Positions 35,337 to 42,949 of a stretch of DNA of 64,000 nucleotides are shown piece by piece (positions within the stretch are counted from its first letter, which is position 1; each line of letters opens with the position of its first letter). The translations under genes and the position numbers were made by a program. This DNA is from Lachnoclostridium sp. Marseille-P6806 (lineage in GTDB: Bacteria; Bacillota; Clostridia; Lachnospirales; Lachnospiraceae). The DNA is taken from positions 124,001 through 188,000 of the forward strand of contig NZ_LR130574.1 in NCBI RefSeq assembly GCF_900625025.1. Direction: 5' to 3'. The notes beneath the pieces were generated by a model. The model was given only the letters and a program-made list of their open reading frames with translations, was not told the DNA's origin and did no database searches.

Positions 35337-36299
35337 TTACAGCCTGACATCCGTGATTTTGTTCATCATCATAAAGCCCGTGATCTCCATGATTGCCGCG
35401 ACTGCCAGGAGCTTCTGGCCGGTGCTGCTGTACAGGAGCTGCCCGATGTAATCCGGATTCCGGATTGCGAGGAAAATAAGAAGAACGATCGGAAGTCCTC
35501 CGATGATCAGCGCGGACATCTTCCCCTGCGCCGACAGCGCGCGGACCTCCTGCCGTATCTTGATCCGGGTCTTGACCGTCTCGCTGATGGTCTGCAGAAC
35601 ATCCGAAAGATTGCCGCCGGTTCTCTGTGCGATTTCCAGCGCGGAGATCAGCATCTTCAGATCCTCATTCCGCACTCTGTCGTACATGTGCAGCAGTGCG
35701 TCATGCTGCGAGGTGCCGTAATCCATCTCCGCGAGAGCCTTGGCAAACTCTATGGAAATCGGCGGCGTCATATCTTTTGTGATGGCCCGTATGGACTGCT
35801 GAAAGGAAAAGCCCGAGCGCAGGCCGTTGCAGATCGTCAGCAGGGCATCTCCGAGCTGCGCGCCGAACTGCTCCATCCGCTCCGCCTGCTTCTTTTTGAA
35901 AATGACAACCGGAATGAGGAAGCCGGCGCTCCCCGCGCCGACCGCCACAATGGTTCTTCCCGTAAGGACAAAGGCAAGAAGTACGGGCAGAGCCACCGCC
36001 GCAATCCAGAGAACCAGAAATTCGCTCGCCGACACCGGAAGATCCGCTGATTCGATCTCGCTCTCGAACTTTTTCGACACTTTCAGAAATTTCCGGTTCC
36101 GCTGCTTGCCCTGCCGTTCTTTCATCGTTTTGGCAAAGAGGGCGCCGCGGTCCCTCTCGGCATACAGCTCTTTCACCATCTTCTTCACGCGGACGCGGTC
36201 GGGACGATAGAGCAGGGAGAACACGATGAGCCCCGCGGTCAGCGCGCTCATCGCCACAAGCGCCGCAATATAAATGCTGAATGTCATTCCGCTCTGCAC
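35337..36299 (-). CDS. tadB: Tad pilus inner-membrane platform protein TadB
   Basis: 320 residues, type II secretion F family. An N-terminal membrane segment, a basic cytoplasmic stretch, two segments near residues 95-130, the F domain (QLGDALLTICNGLRSGFSFQQSI and IAQRTGGNLSDVLQTISETV) and a C-terminal pair of segments. GTG at 36299 is taken as start because AGGAGG lies directly upstream at good spacing; the internal ATG at 36287 lacks this. It works with TadC and is driven by the CpaF ATPase encoded 66 bases upstream. Confidence 0.93.
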   Translation of the reverse strand: MQSGMTFSIYIAALVAMSALTAGLIVFSLLYRPDRVRVKKMVKELYAERDRGALFAKTMKERQGKQRNRKFLKVSKKFESEIESADLPVSASEFLVLWIAAVALPVLLAFVLTGRTIVAVGAGSAGFLIPVVIFKKKQAERMEQFGAQLGDALLTICNGLRSGFSFQQSIRAITKDMTPPISIEFAKALAEMDYGTSQHDALLHMYDRVRNEDLKMLISALEIAQRTGGNLSDVLQTISETVKTRIKIRQEVRALSAQGKMSALIIGGLPIVLLIFLAIRNPDYIGQLLYSSTGQKLLAVAAIMEITGFMMMNKITDVRL

Positions 36300-36365
36300 C
36301 GTCTCCTCCTGATACAGTCTGTATTCCCGCCGCTTCTCTCTCCGTGAGCACGTTTTCCCCGCGGC

Positions 36366-37778
36366 CTACGCCTCCGCGGAAAACCAGTCGTCCGTGACCA
36401 TGCAGCCGGACAGCTTCAGCTTCTCGATGCAGGTCGGACGGATGCCCGTGGGAACAAATTCTCCGACGATCCTCCCGTTCTCATCCGTCCCGGACTGGCG
36501 GAAACGGAAAATATCCTGCATGACGATCTCCGTGCCCTCCATCCCGGTGATCTCAGAGATCGACGTGATCTTTCTCGAGCCGTCCCGGAGACGCGCCTGC
36601 TGCACCACAATATTGATCGCAGAGGCGATCTGTCCCCGGATCGCCTTTTCCGGCAGATCCATGCCCGCCATCATGACCATGGTCTCCAATCTCGCCATCA
36701 TATCGCGGGGACTGTTGGCGTGGCCGGTCGTAAGAGAGCCATCATGGCCGGTATTCATGGCCTGCAGCATATCGAGGGCCTCGCCGCCGCGGCACTCGCC
36801 GACGATAATCCGGTCGGGGCGCATACGCAGCGCATTAACCACCAGATCCTTGATCGCCACCCGGCCCTTTCCCTCGATGTTGGCCGGCCGGGATTCGAGC
36901 CGCACCACGTGAATCTGCTGAAGCTGCAGCTCCGCGGCGTCCTCGATCGTCACGATGCGCTCCTTATCGGGAATATACGCGGAGAGCACGCCGAGCAGCG
37001 TCGTCTTGCCAGAGCCGGTTCCCCCGGAGACGATGACGTTGAGCTTTCCCTTGACGCAGGCCTCGAGAAACAGCATCATACGCGGCGAGGCCGAGCCCCA
37101 CGCAATGAGATCCTGCGCACTGATCCGATTTGTCGGAAACTTTCGGATCGTAATGGTCGGTCCGTTCAGCGCCAGCGGCGGGATGATCGCATTCACACGC
37201 GAGCCGTCCTGAAGACGCGCGTCCACCATCGGAGAGGACTCGTCGATGTGCCTGCCGAGCGGAGAAACAATGCGGTCAAGGATCAGCAGCTCATGGGCGG
37301 TGTCCTTGAATTTCGCGCCCGACAGGTGCAGAATTCCTCTCTCCTCGACATAGATCTGATACGGCCCGTTGACCATGATCTCCGAGATATTCTGATCTTT
37401 CAGCAGACGGTCCAGAGGTCCCAGACCGATGATTTCCGAGACGACATCCTCCACCACATCGCTCTGATCCACTTTCGGAATGGGGTATTCCCCCCGGATC
37501 AGCAGATTTTCCACCGTGGTCCGGACAAATTCGATCTTGTCCTTCGCCACGTTGCTGTCATAGTTCTCATTCAGATAGGTGACCGACTCCGCCTGGAGCT
37601 TCGCTTTCAGCGCGATATACCGATCCGCTGGCTCCTGCGTCTCCTCCTGCAGAAGCTGCGGGGGCTCCGGACTTCCCGCCGCCTGCGGCGAGGCGATCTG
37701 CTCCGCCACCGAATTTCTGACCTTCTGTTCATTTAACAGCTCAAGAAGTCCTGCCATCCTGCCTGTTCCTTCCGTCAC
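36366..37778 (-). CDS. tadA: Tad pilus assembly ATPase TadA/CpaF
   Basis: 470 residues, type II/IV secretion ATPase of the CpaF family. Residues 45-130 are the N-terminal domain, then [23 protein letters not shown] [17 protein letters not shown], the Walker [13 protein letters not shown] near residue 250, the Asp box [10 protein letters not shown], Walker [16 protein letters not shown], the His box [15 protein letters not shown] and [13 protein letters not shown]. It powers extension and possibly retraction of the pilus. The GTG start at 37778 overlaps the stop of the CpaE-like gene (GTGA); an ATG at 37757 is an alternative. Confidence 0.96.
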   Translation of the reverse strand: MTEGTGRMAGLLELLNEQKVRNSVAEQIASPQAAGSPEPPQLLQEETQEPADRYIALKAKLQAESVTYLNENYDSNVAKDKIEFVRTTVENLLIRGEYPIPKVDQSDVVEDVVSEIIGLGPLDRLLKDQNISEIMVNGPYQIYVEERGILHLSGAKFKDTAHELLILDRIVSPLGRHIDESSPMVDARLQDGSRVNAIIPPLALNGPTITIRKFPTNRISAQDLIAWGSASPRMMLFLEACVKGKLNVIVSGGTGSGKTTLLGVLSAYIPDKERIVTIEDAAELQLQQIHVVRLESRPANIEGKGRVAIKDLVVNALRMRPDRIIVGECRGGEALDMLQAMNTGHDGSLTTGHANSPRDMMARLETMVMMAGMDLPEKAIRGQIASAINIVVQQARLRDGSRKITSISEITGMEGTEIVMQDIFRFRQSGTDENGRIVGEFVPTGIRPTCIEKLKLSGCMVTDDWFSAEA

Positions 37779-39019
37779 TTTCTCCGGCCGTCTTTTTTCG
37801 CGGAAAGTGTCATTTTATTAAACTTCGCATATTCCCGGCTCACTTCCTTGGGGGACATGTCCCAGATGTCGAAATCGTCCACCTTGGCGACCGTGTAGGC
37901 TGCAATATTCCGGAATATTTTTGCGATCGCATTGTGGGGATAGCTGACGACGACCGGCACACCCCGGTTCACCGCATTCGACATCGGCCGGTAATCCGAG
38001 CCGATCGCCGCGATGATACGGCAGTCAAGAATCTTGTGAACATCCCGCAGGGAAATGATGTCGTATTTGGAATAGCGGTTCACAATGGCGCAGGCCTTGC
38101 CCTTCATCCCGAGGATATTGATGATGTTTGCCGCCAGCTTTGCGCTCCGCAGCACGTTGAGCTGGAGGGAGGTCACGAGGTAGATGCGGTTCATCCGGCC
38201 GAAGAGCTTCGTATGGAAGACGTTCATCCCGCCCGGCAGGTCGATCAGAATATAATCATAATAGACCTTGAGGGTATCGAATATCCCGATGACGCGGTCG
38301 ACGGACACCGTCTCCGCGTACTCCGGGCTTTTGGGCGCCGCCAGCACATGCACCCCCGACGGAGCGATCTCCATATAGGTCTCGATATCGTTGATGCTGG
38401 GTGCCCCGTAATCCGAGACAAGATCCGCAATGCTCTTTTTGGGCGTGATGTCCATATACGCGCACACATCGCCGAACTCCAGATCGAGGTCGAGAACCGC
38501 CACGTTTTTCTCCTCCGCGGCCAGCGTAATGGCGAGATTCACGACCACGGTCGTGCTGCCGACGCCGGCCTTCGGGCTGTATATGCCGATCACCGTGGAG
38601 CTGTCGAGCACCGTGTTTTTCCGCGTGCCGAGGTACCCGATCCGCGCCGTCTCAGCCTCTATGATCCGCCCGAGCTCCGCAAGAAATGCGCGGGCGTTCT
38701 GCGGATATTCTCCCGCGTAGCGGACCCCGCAGCTGATGCACTCCTCATACTGGGCGCTGTCCAGCGTCTCCGAAAAGACAAGCGTGACCACACGGGGCTT
38801 ATAGACATAGATGCGCTTTGCCAGCAGAATAAGATCCTTGTCGCCGCCCGCAAGCGCAACGATCACCACATCCGGGTTCAGCGAGTCTATCTGCTCCAGC
38901 GCCGTCTTTTCATTCTGCGCCGTGCCGAGGATATCCAGCTCGTCCGCGAGCTGCGCGGCAAGAGCTCCCACCCGGCGGATCGCATCTTCATATTTTCCTA
39001 CTACGAGAACACCTGTCAT
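37775..39019 (-). CDS. cpaE: Tad pilus localisation ATPase TadZ/CpaE
   Basis: 414 residues. Residues 1-125 are a receiver-like domain without a clear phosphoacceptor set (VVIVALAG replaces the usual Asp), residues 135-390 a MinD/ParA-type ATPase with a deviant Walker A (SPKAGVGSTTVVVNLA), LDLDLEFGDV and DYILIDLPGG. In related systems this protein marks the pole or site of pilus assembly. The ATG at 39019 has GGAG seven bases upstream. Gene end and CpaF start overlap by four bases. Confidence 0.93.
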   Translation of the reverse strand: MTGVLVVGKYEDAIRRVGALAAQLADELDILGTAQNEKTALEQIDSLNPDVVIVALAGGDKDLILLAKRIYVYKPRVVTLVFSETLDSAQYEECISCGVRYAGEYPQNARAFLAELGRIIEAETARIGYLGTRKNTVLDSSTVIGIYSPKAGVGSTTVVVNLAITLAAEEKNVAVLDLDLEFGDVCAYMDITPKKSIADLVSDYGAPSINDIETYMEIAPSGVHVLAAPKSPEYAETVSVDRVIGIFDTLKVYYDYILIDLPGGMNVFHTKLFGRMNRIYLVTSLQLNVLRSAKLAANIINILGMKGKACAIVNRYSKYDIISLRDVHKILDCRIIAAIGSDYRPMSNAVNRGVPVVVSYPHNAIAKIFRNIAAYTVAKVDDFDIWDMSPKEVSREYAKFNKMTLSAKKDGRRK

Positions 39020-39047
39020 CAGTCTGCTCCTGTCGCTGCGCCGCCTC

Positions 39048-39794
39048 TTACATTTCGTCCATGGACTTTGCCGTAAACTCCGTGTGCTCCGGATTTCCGG
39101 TCTCCCCGGGCGAACGGAGCGTCAGCACAACGCTGCCGTTCTGGGAATCCCAGACGATTGCCTGCGCCAGCTCCGGCGACACAAACATGGTCACCGTCGT
39201 ATAGGCCACCTCCTGCGAGGAGGACGTCTCGCCCGTCTCCGACTCCTCCGTCTGCCTCACAATCGAGCGGTCAAGCGCTGCGATCTCAATGTTCTCCGCG
39301 ATGTATTTCGTGACCGATTCGCTCGAGGAGGCGCCGTTCTCGCCCGGAATCTCCCGCGAATAGGTAGACAGAATATCCACATGGTCACCGACCTGCAGAA
39401 GCCCCGCCACCGACGACGTATCGCTGATGGAAATGGTCACCGTCCGCATTCCCGCGGGAACCTTGTAGGAAAAGGAGTTCACCGCACTGCTCCCCTGATC
39501 GACGACCCGGTTCAGCAGCACCTGCTCCCCCGCGTAGATCTCCACATCCGCAAACTTGCCGACGACCTCCGCCGCATCCCGCGCCGCGTTCATCAGGAGC
39601 TCGCTGTCCGTGGTCTGCGACGTCGAGAGCATGTCCGAGGTGATCCTCGTCCCTGCCGGAATGTTGTACGCCGCTTTCACCACCGTCACGGCGACCGGCT
39701 TTTCCGCCTCATTCTGCTGAATGTAGTAAAACGCCATCAGCGCGGTAACCAGGGCGCAGAACAGCGCCAGAATCTTCACACGTGCCGTATCCAC
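39048..39794 (-). CDS. cpaB: Tad pilus protein CpaB/RcpC
   Basis: 248 residues: one N-terminal membrane segment (ILALFCALVTALMAFYYI), then an SAF domain (NIPAGTRITSDML, AGEQVLLNRVV) and the CpaB C-terminal beta domain (RTVTISISDTSSVAGLLQVGDHVDIL). In Gram-negatives it touches the secretin; here, with no secretin gene, it probably stabilises the pilus base or contacts the wall. The start codon is GTG at 39794 behind GGGAGGGAG. Confidence 0.9.
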   Translation of the reverse strand: MDTARVKILALFCALVTALMAFYYIQQNEAEKPVAVTVVKAAYNIPAGTRITSDMLSTSQTTDSELLMNAARDAAEVVGKFADVEIYAGEQVLLNRVVDQGSSAVNSFSYKVPAGMRTVTISISDTSSVAGLLQVGDHVDILSTYSREIPGENGASSSESVTKYIAENIEIAALDRSIVRQTEESETGETSSSQEVAYTTVTMFVSPELAQAIVWDSQNGSVVLTLRSPGETGNPEHTEFTAKSMDEM

Positions 39795-39809
39795 AGGCTC
39801 CCTCCCCGA

Positions 39810-40190
39810 TCAGTTCGCATAAGGCTCGACCGGCATGGCCGCCTGCGCCTTGATCGTAACGGTATTGCTTCCGGTGATGACCCCTGTGAAGCCCGTCATA
39901 TAGCTGATCTGCTCCTCCATTTTGATCACCGCATAATCTCCGTTATTGTTGAAATATGTCATCGTCGGCGTGCCGTTTAAGGCGTGCGAATTCATATACC
40001 CCTCCGCCTGATCGCGCACATTGGAATCCTGCGCGTGTATCGCCGCATAGCGGGCGGTTTCCCCACAGATATTCGTCAGCTCATTCTTGCAGGAAAGTAT
40101 CCATCCGAAATCAATGATCGCGCACAGAAGCGCAAGAAGAAACGGCAGAACGAGAGCGAACTCGACCATCGCCTGCCCGTTCTCCCTCAT
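39810..40190 (-). CDS. tadE: TadE-like pseudopilin
   Basis: 126 residues. The N-terminus MRENGQAMVEFALVLPFLLALL has the prepilin-peptidase site pattern (Gly, then five residues to Glu) followed by a hydrophobic helix, and the rest is a small Gly/Asn/Thr-rich domain. TadE-type minor pseudopilins are processed by the same peptidase as Flp and are needed for pilus assembly. AAGGAG lies eight bases before the ATG at 40190; upstream in-frame sequence lacks family features. Confidence 0.9.
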   Translation of the reverse strand: MRENGQAMVEFALVLPFLLALLCAIIDFGWILSCKNELTNICGETARYAAIHAQDSNVRDQAEGYMNSHALNGTPTMTYFNNNGDYAVIKMEEQISYMTGFTGVITGSNTVTIKAQAAMPVEPYAN

Positions 40191-40307
40191 GCCCTCCGCT
40201 CCTTGCTTTTCTCCGCTGCGGCCGTGGCCGCCGCGCTTTGTTCCCCGATGAAAGCGTTTCACCCTTTTATGCGCTCCCCCGCCTGTATCTGTTCCCGGTC
40301 TCACCGT

Positions 40308-40478
40308 CTATTTCATGGCCTCGGACACCGCGAGCAATGTCGAAGCGGTGCGGACGGAATGCGCCTGTCCCAGCGCGGAAAGCCCCGCGACAGCCGCGAG
40401 CGCCGCCAGCGCCAGAATCACAGCATATTCCGCCATCGACTGTCCCCGCTCCCCTCTCATGCCGCTATATATCCGCAC
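40308..40478 (-). CDS. Second Flp-type pilin
   Basis: 56 residues. The short leader ends in RG, followed by QSMAEY and a hydrophobic Ala/Leu helix (AVILALAALAAVAGLSALG). The processing pattern Gly-QSMAE-Tyr fits Flp prepilins cut by TadV. A GTG start at 40478 is chosen since AGGGGGAG stands five bases upstream; ATG codons at 40496 and 40460 lack this. It differs from the first pilin in its C-terminal segment and may be a minor pilin. Confidence 0.8.
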   Translation of the reverse strand: MRIYSGMRGERGQSMAEYAVILALAALAAVAGLSALGQAHSVRTASTLLAVSEAMK

Positions 40479-40615
40479 ACTCTCTCCCCCTGTCATTCCC
40501 GTTCAGACAAAGAAAGGCACGAAGACAAGCTTCATGCCCCCTCTGCGCGCCCGAGTCCCGCTCACGCCGCATGACAACAATATACGGTTCACGGGAGCAC
40601 AGGCTGTTCTGCTTC

Positions 40616-40771
40616 TTACTTCAGATCATTCTCAACATTCGTGATCTTCGTGTTGAGACTGGTGCCCAGCAGTCTGAACGCCGCGATTGCCGCAACGGCG
40701 ACCAGCGCAAGGATCAGGCCGTACTCGACCATTCCCTGTCCGGATTCCTCGTCAAAAAGGAATTTCTTCAT
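40616..40771 (-). CDS. flp: Flp pilin (main structural subunit)
   Basis: 51 residues, too short to stand out in a length-based scan. The leader MKKFLFDEESG is followed by QGMVEYGLI and the hydrophobic helix LALVAVAAIAAFRLLG, then a short polar tail (TKITNVENDLK). This is the classical Flp pilin layout with cleavage after the Gly and Glu at +5, Tyr at +6. GGAGG lies nine bases before the ATG at 40769-40771. It is placed directly after the prepilin peptidase gene. Confidence 0.92.
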   Translation of the reverse strand: MKKFLFDEESGQGMVEYGLILALVAVAAIAAFRLLGTSLNTKITNVENDLK

Positions 40772-40808
40772 GGTATGCATCCTCCTTTCTCATAAGAATC
40801 GCTGTATG

Positions 40809-41462
40809 CTAAAATGCCGGATACGGCACGTACAGCCAGCAGATCCCCGCCATCATTCCAAAGCCAATGAACGGGCCGAACGCAATCAGGGACTTCAGCG
40901 TAATCCTGCGCATAAGAAGCATGGGAACGATATACAGGAGCATCGCGAGAACCATCCCTCCCAGCATACCGATGATGCGCGCCGACAGAGTGAACAGAAA
41001 AGCGCTGACCGAGAGAAACTTGATGTCCCCTGCGCCGAAATAATTATGGAAATGGAGGAGCGCCGTAAAGCTCAGCATGAACGCACACATAAAGAGCATG
41101 CTGAGGATGCTGTACGGGATATTGACCCACGGCTCCCGCCGGTTGCGGATCAGAATTCCCAGAGACAGAAGCAGCATCGGGAACAGACAGAGGTTCGGGA
41201 TGATCCTGCACCGGGCATCCACAACAATGGTGACCGCCGACAAGAGAAGTATCAGTCCGTAAAGGCAGAATGTGACGAGGTCCGCCTCCATCGCCGCGAC
41301 AACGGCGGACGACGCGAGGAGCCCTGCCGCCGAGAGCAGATATGCCGCGAGTTTCTTGTTTCTCCCGCACAGATCGCTCTTTTTCTTGTATTTCATGAGG
41401 GCATCCGGCAGAAGCATGAGCAGAAGCAGCTCTGCAAGGATAACCGCTATTCTGATAGGCAT
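40809..41462 (-). CDS. tadV: Prepilin peptidase TadV/CpaA (A24 family)
   Basis: 217 residues, six or so membrane segments. The two catalytic Asp residues of the A24 aspartic peptidases are visible: VDARCRIIPN near residue 83 and FGAGDIKFL near residue 145. It removes the leader from Flp pilins and TadE. It is the first gene of the pilus operon; a promoter is seen at 41697-41726 and a structured leader of about 230 bases lies between. Confidence 0.93.
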   Translation of the reverse strand: MPIRIAVILAELLLLMLLPDALMKYKKKSDLCGRNKKLAAYLLSAAGLLASSAVVAAMEADLVTFCLYGLILLLSAVTIVVDARCRIIPNLCLFPMLLLSLGILIRNRREPWVNIPYSILSMLFMCAFMLSFTALLHFHNYFGAGDIKFLSVSAFLFTLSARIIGMLGGMVLAMLLYIVPMLLMRRITLKSLIAFGPFIGFGMMAGICWLYVPYPAF

Positions 41463-41839
41463 GGCCTGTTCCCTGTCTCTATCTTTACGTTTTCTTAATC
41501 GTTTTCAGGGCGGTCCGCAAAAAACTTCCAAAGCATCTGCGGAATCCCGGCCGCCTGGAGACACGTACCCTGCCCCGGGACGCAGCCAATTACCGGCGCA
41601 CAGCCGGCCGCCGGTGTATAAAAAAAGATTGCCGCAGTGTCCGATCCTGCCGCCCTCTGTGCCGAAAACAGAGCAATATTTGAATGATACAGTTGTATTA
41701 TACTATATCGTTTACGTTTTGTCCAATTTTCTGTTGCAAAAATATGCTTTTTTGATGATTATGCCTGCATTTTTATATATTAAAACGTTTTTCTCTTAAA
41801 TACTATTGCCAGCGGCAGTTCACTCCCGACTGTTTTTCT
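41463..41839 (-). promoter_or_regulatory. Leader region and promoter of the Tad pilus operon
   Basis: 377 bases without a gene. A promoter reads on the minus strand as TTGGAC (41721-41726), 18 bases, TATAAT (41697-41702). The transcript would carry a leader of about 230 bases with several predicted hairpins: CUCUGU/ACAGAG near 41655-41675, a CCGGC-rich stem near 41590-41620, and a long imperfect stem near 41495-41550 (CAGGCGG and CCGCA pairing with UGCGG and CCGCCCUG). No known riboswitch consensus was recognised. A region rich in A+T (41690-41800) lies upstream of the promoter. Confidence 0.6.
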
Positions 41840-42718
41840 TCAACGTTTTCGGTTATTGTCGCAGGAATCAGGCGCGGCCGTCCTGTCCCGGACAATGCGC
41901 CGGAGGCTCGCGCGCCACGCCCAGCCAAGAAGACAGTACAGCGCCGCCGGGACGCGGAGCCCTGCCACCTCACGATAGAGTCTCCAGATGCGCTTCACCG
42001 CCGTCCACTTATTCGACGAGAGAGACTGCCCCGCCGGACGGCGGTAGACCACCAGCAGCTCGTCCAGACCACGGGCCGCAACCCCTGTCTTCAGAATATT
42101 CCACCATGTTGCCGTATCCTCGGAGCCGATGCACGGCATATGCAGGAGCTCACGGTCCAGCTTCTCCGTATCCAGAAGCACCGTGGAGGTGAAAATAACC
42201 GTGCGGCTGAGCGCCTCCCGATACGAGAGTGTCGGCGGCACATGCACAGCTCTCCCCGTCGGAACGGCGTTTTCGTCTCCGAACTGATAGGAGCAGAACA
42301 CAAAGGCCGCGTCCTGCTCCTGCATAAAGCGAAGCTCCCGCTCGAGCTTCTCCGGCCGCCACAGATCGTCGGCGTCAAGGAACGCGACATATCTGCCGGA
42401 AGCGGCGTCGACTCCGGTGTTTCTTGCTGCCGCGGCCCCCTCATTACGTTTTTTGCGTATCAGGCGGATCACCCCGCGGGCGTCCCCCCCGCCGGAGCCC
42501 GCCGGCGTGCTTCCCGCATCCTCCGAAAGCGCCTGCCACTCTTTTTTATCACGCTCATGCGCCGTGATCTCCTCGCCGATCAGTGCCGCGCTCCCGTCCG
42601 ACGAGCCATCGTCCACAAGAATCAGCTCCCAGTCGGTAAAGCTCTGCATCCGCACGGCGCGGATTGTCTCCCGGAGATAGCGCTCTGCATTGTATACCGG
42701 AACAATAATACTGATCAT
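41840..42718 (-). CDS. Family 2 glycosyltransferase
   Basis: 292 residues. GT-A fold with the N-terminal ISIIVPVYNAERYLRETI, the acidic ELILVDDGSSDGS, and the metal-binding VAFLDADDLW near residue 115. A C-terminal tail with basic residues could attach to the membrane. It transfers a sugar to a cell-surface glycan or a teichoic-acid-type acceptor; donor and acceptor are unknown. It is a single gene with a leader containing copy 2 of the structured repeat. It faces the Tad operon in the same direction but the Tad promoter lies beyond its stop. Confidence 0.93.
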   Translation of the reverse strand: MISIIVPVYNAERYLRETIRAVRMQSFTDWELILVDDGSSDGSAALIGEEITAHERDKKEWQALSEDAGSTPAGSGGGDARGVIRLIRKKRNEGAAAARNTGVDAASGRYVAFLDADDLWRPEKLERELRFMQEQDAAFVFCSYQFGDENAVPTGRAVHVPPTLSYREALSRTVIFTSTVLLDTEKLDRELLHMPCIGSEDTATWWNILKTGVAARGLDELLVVYRRPAGQSLSSNKWTAVKRIWRLYREVAGLRVPAALYCLLGWAWRASLRRIVRDRTAAPDSCDNNRKR

Positions 42719-42748
42719 AGCTTCTCACTTCTTCTTTGCATTAATCAC

Positions 42749-42887
42749 CATGCCGAAGCGCCCTCAGCGAGGCGCGCGGCGCAAAATCCGCGCAGACGGT
42801 TTTGCGGCTGCGATCAAAGGCTATTTGGGCTTCGGCACAAATAGCGTGTGCCAAATCTCTGCGCCGGCGTGATGTTTCACACTCCCC
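42749..42887. repeat. Structured intergenic repeat, copy 2
   Basis: 139 bases matching copy 1 at 18225-18370 in the same orientation. CTATTTGGGCTTCGGCACAAATAG is identical in both. The GCAAAA/TTTTGC stem (42780-42805) replaces CCAAAA/TTTTGG of copy 1, a compensatory change, and GCGCC/GGCGC (42758-42775) replaces GCAC/GTGC. The GTGTG...CACAC stem is kept with a changed inner part. It lies in the probable leader of the glycosyltransferase message. Confidence 0.85.
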
Positions 42888-42914
42888 CAAAAGGCAGCTC
42901 CGGCTTCTCAGGCA

Positions 42915-42923
42915 ATTATAGCA
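42915..42923 (-). promoter_or_regulatory. Extended -10 promoter of the glycosyltransferase
   Basis: On the minus strand TGCTATAAT (42923 to 42915), an extended -10 element; no good -35 box precedes it. Transcripts starting near 42908 would include the whole repeat copy 2 before reaching the glycosyltransferase start at 42718. Confidence 0.5.
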
Positions 42924-42949
42924 AATTCTCCGCCCCGGAATATGCGATT

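Noticed and set aside
41463-41839. c-di-GMP riboswitch before the Tad operon
   Set aside because: I could not find the GEMM core sequence or the typical tetraloop-receptor pair, so only an unassigned structured leader is reported.
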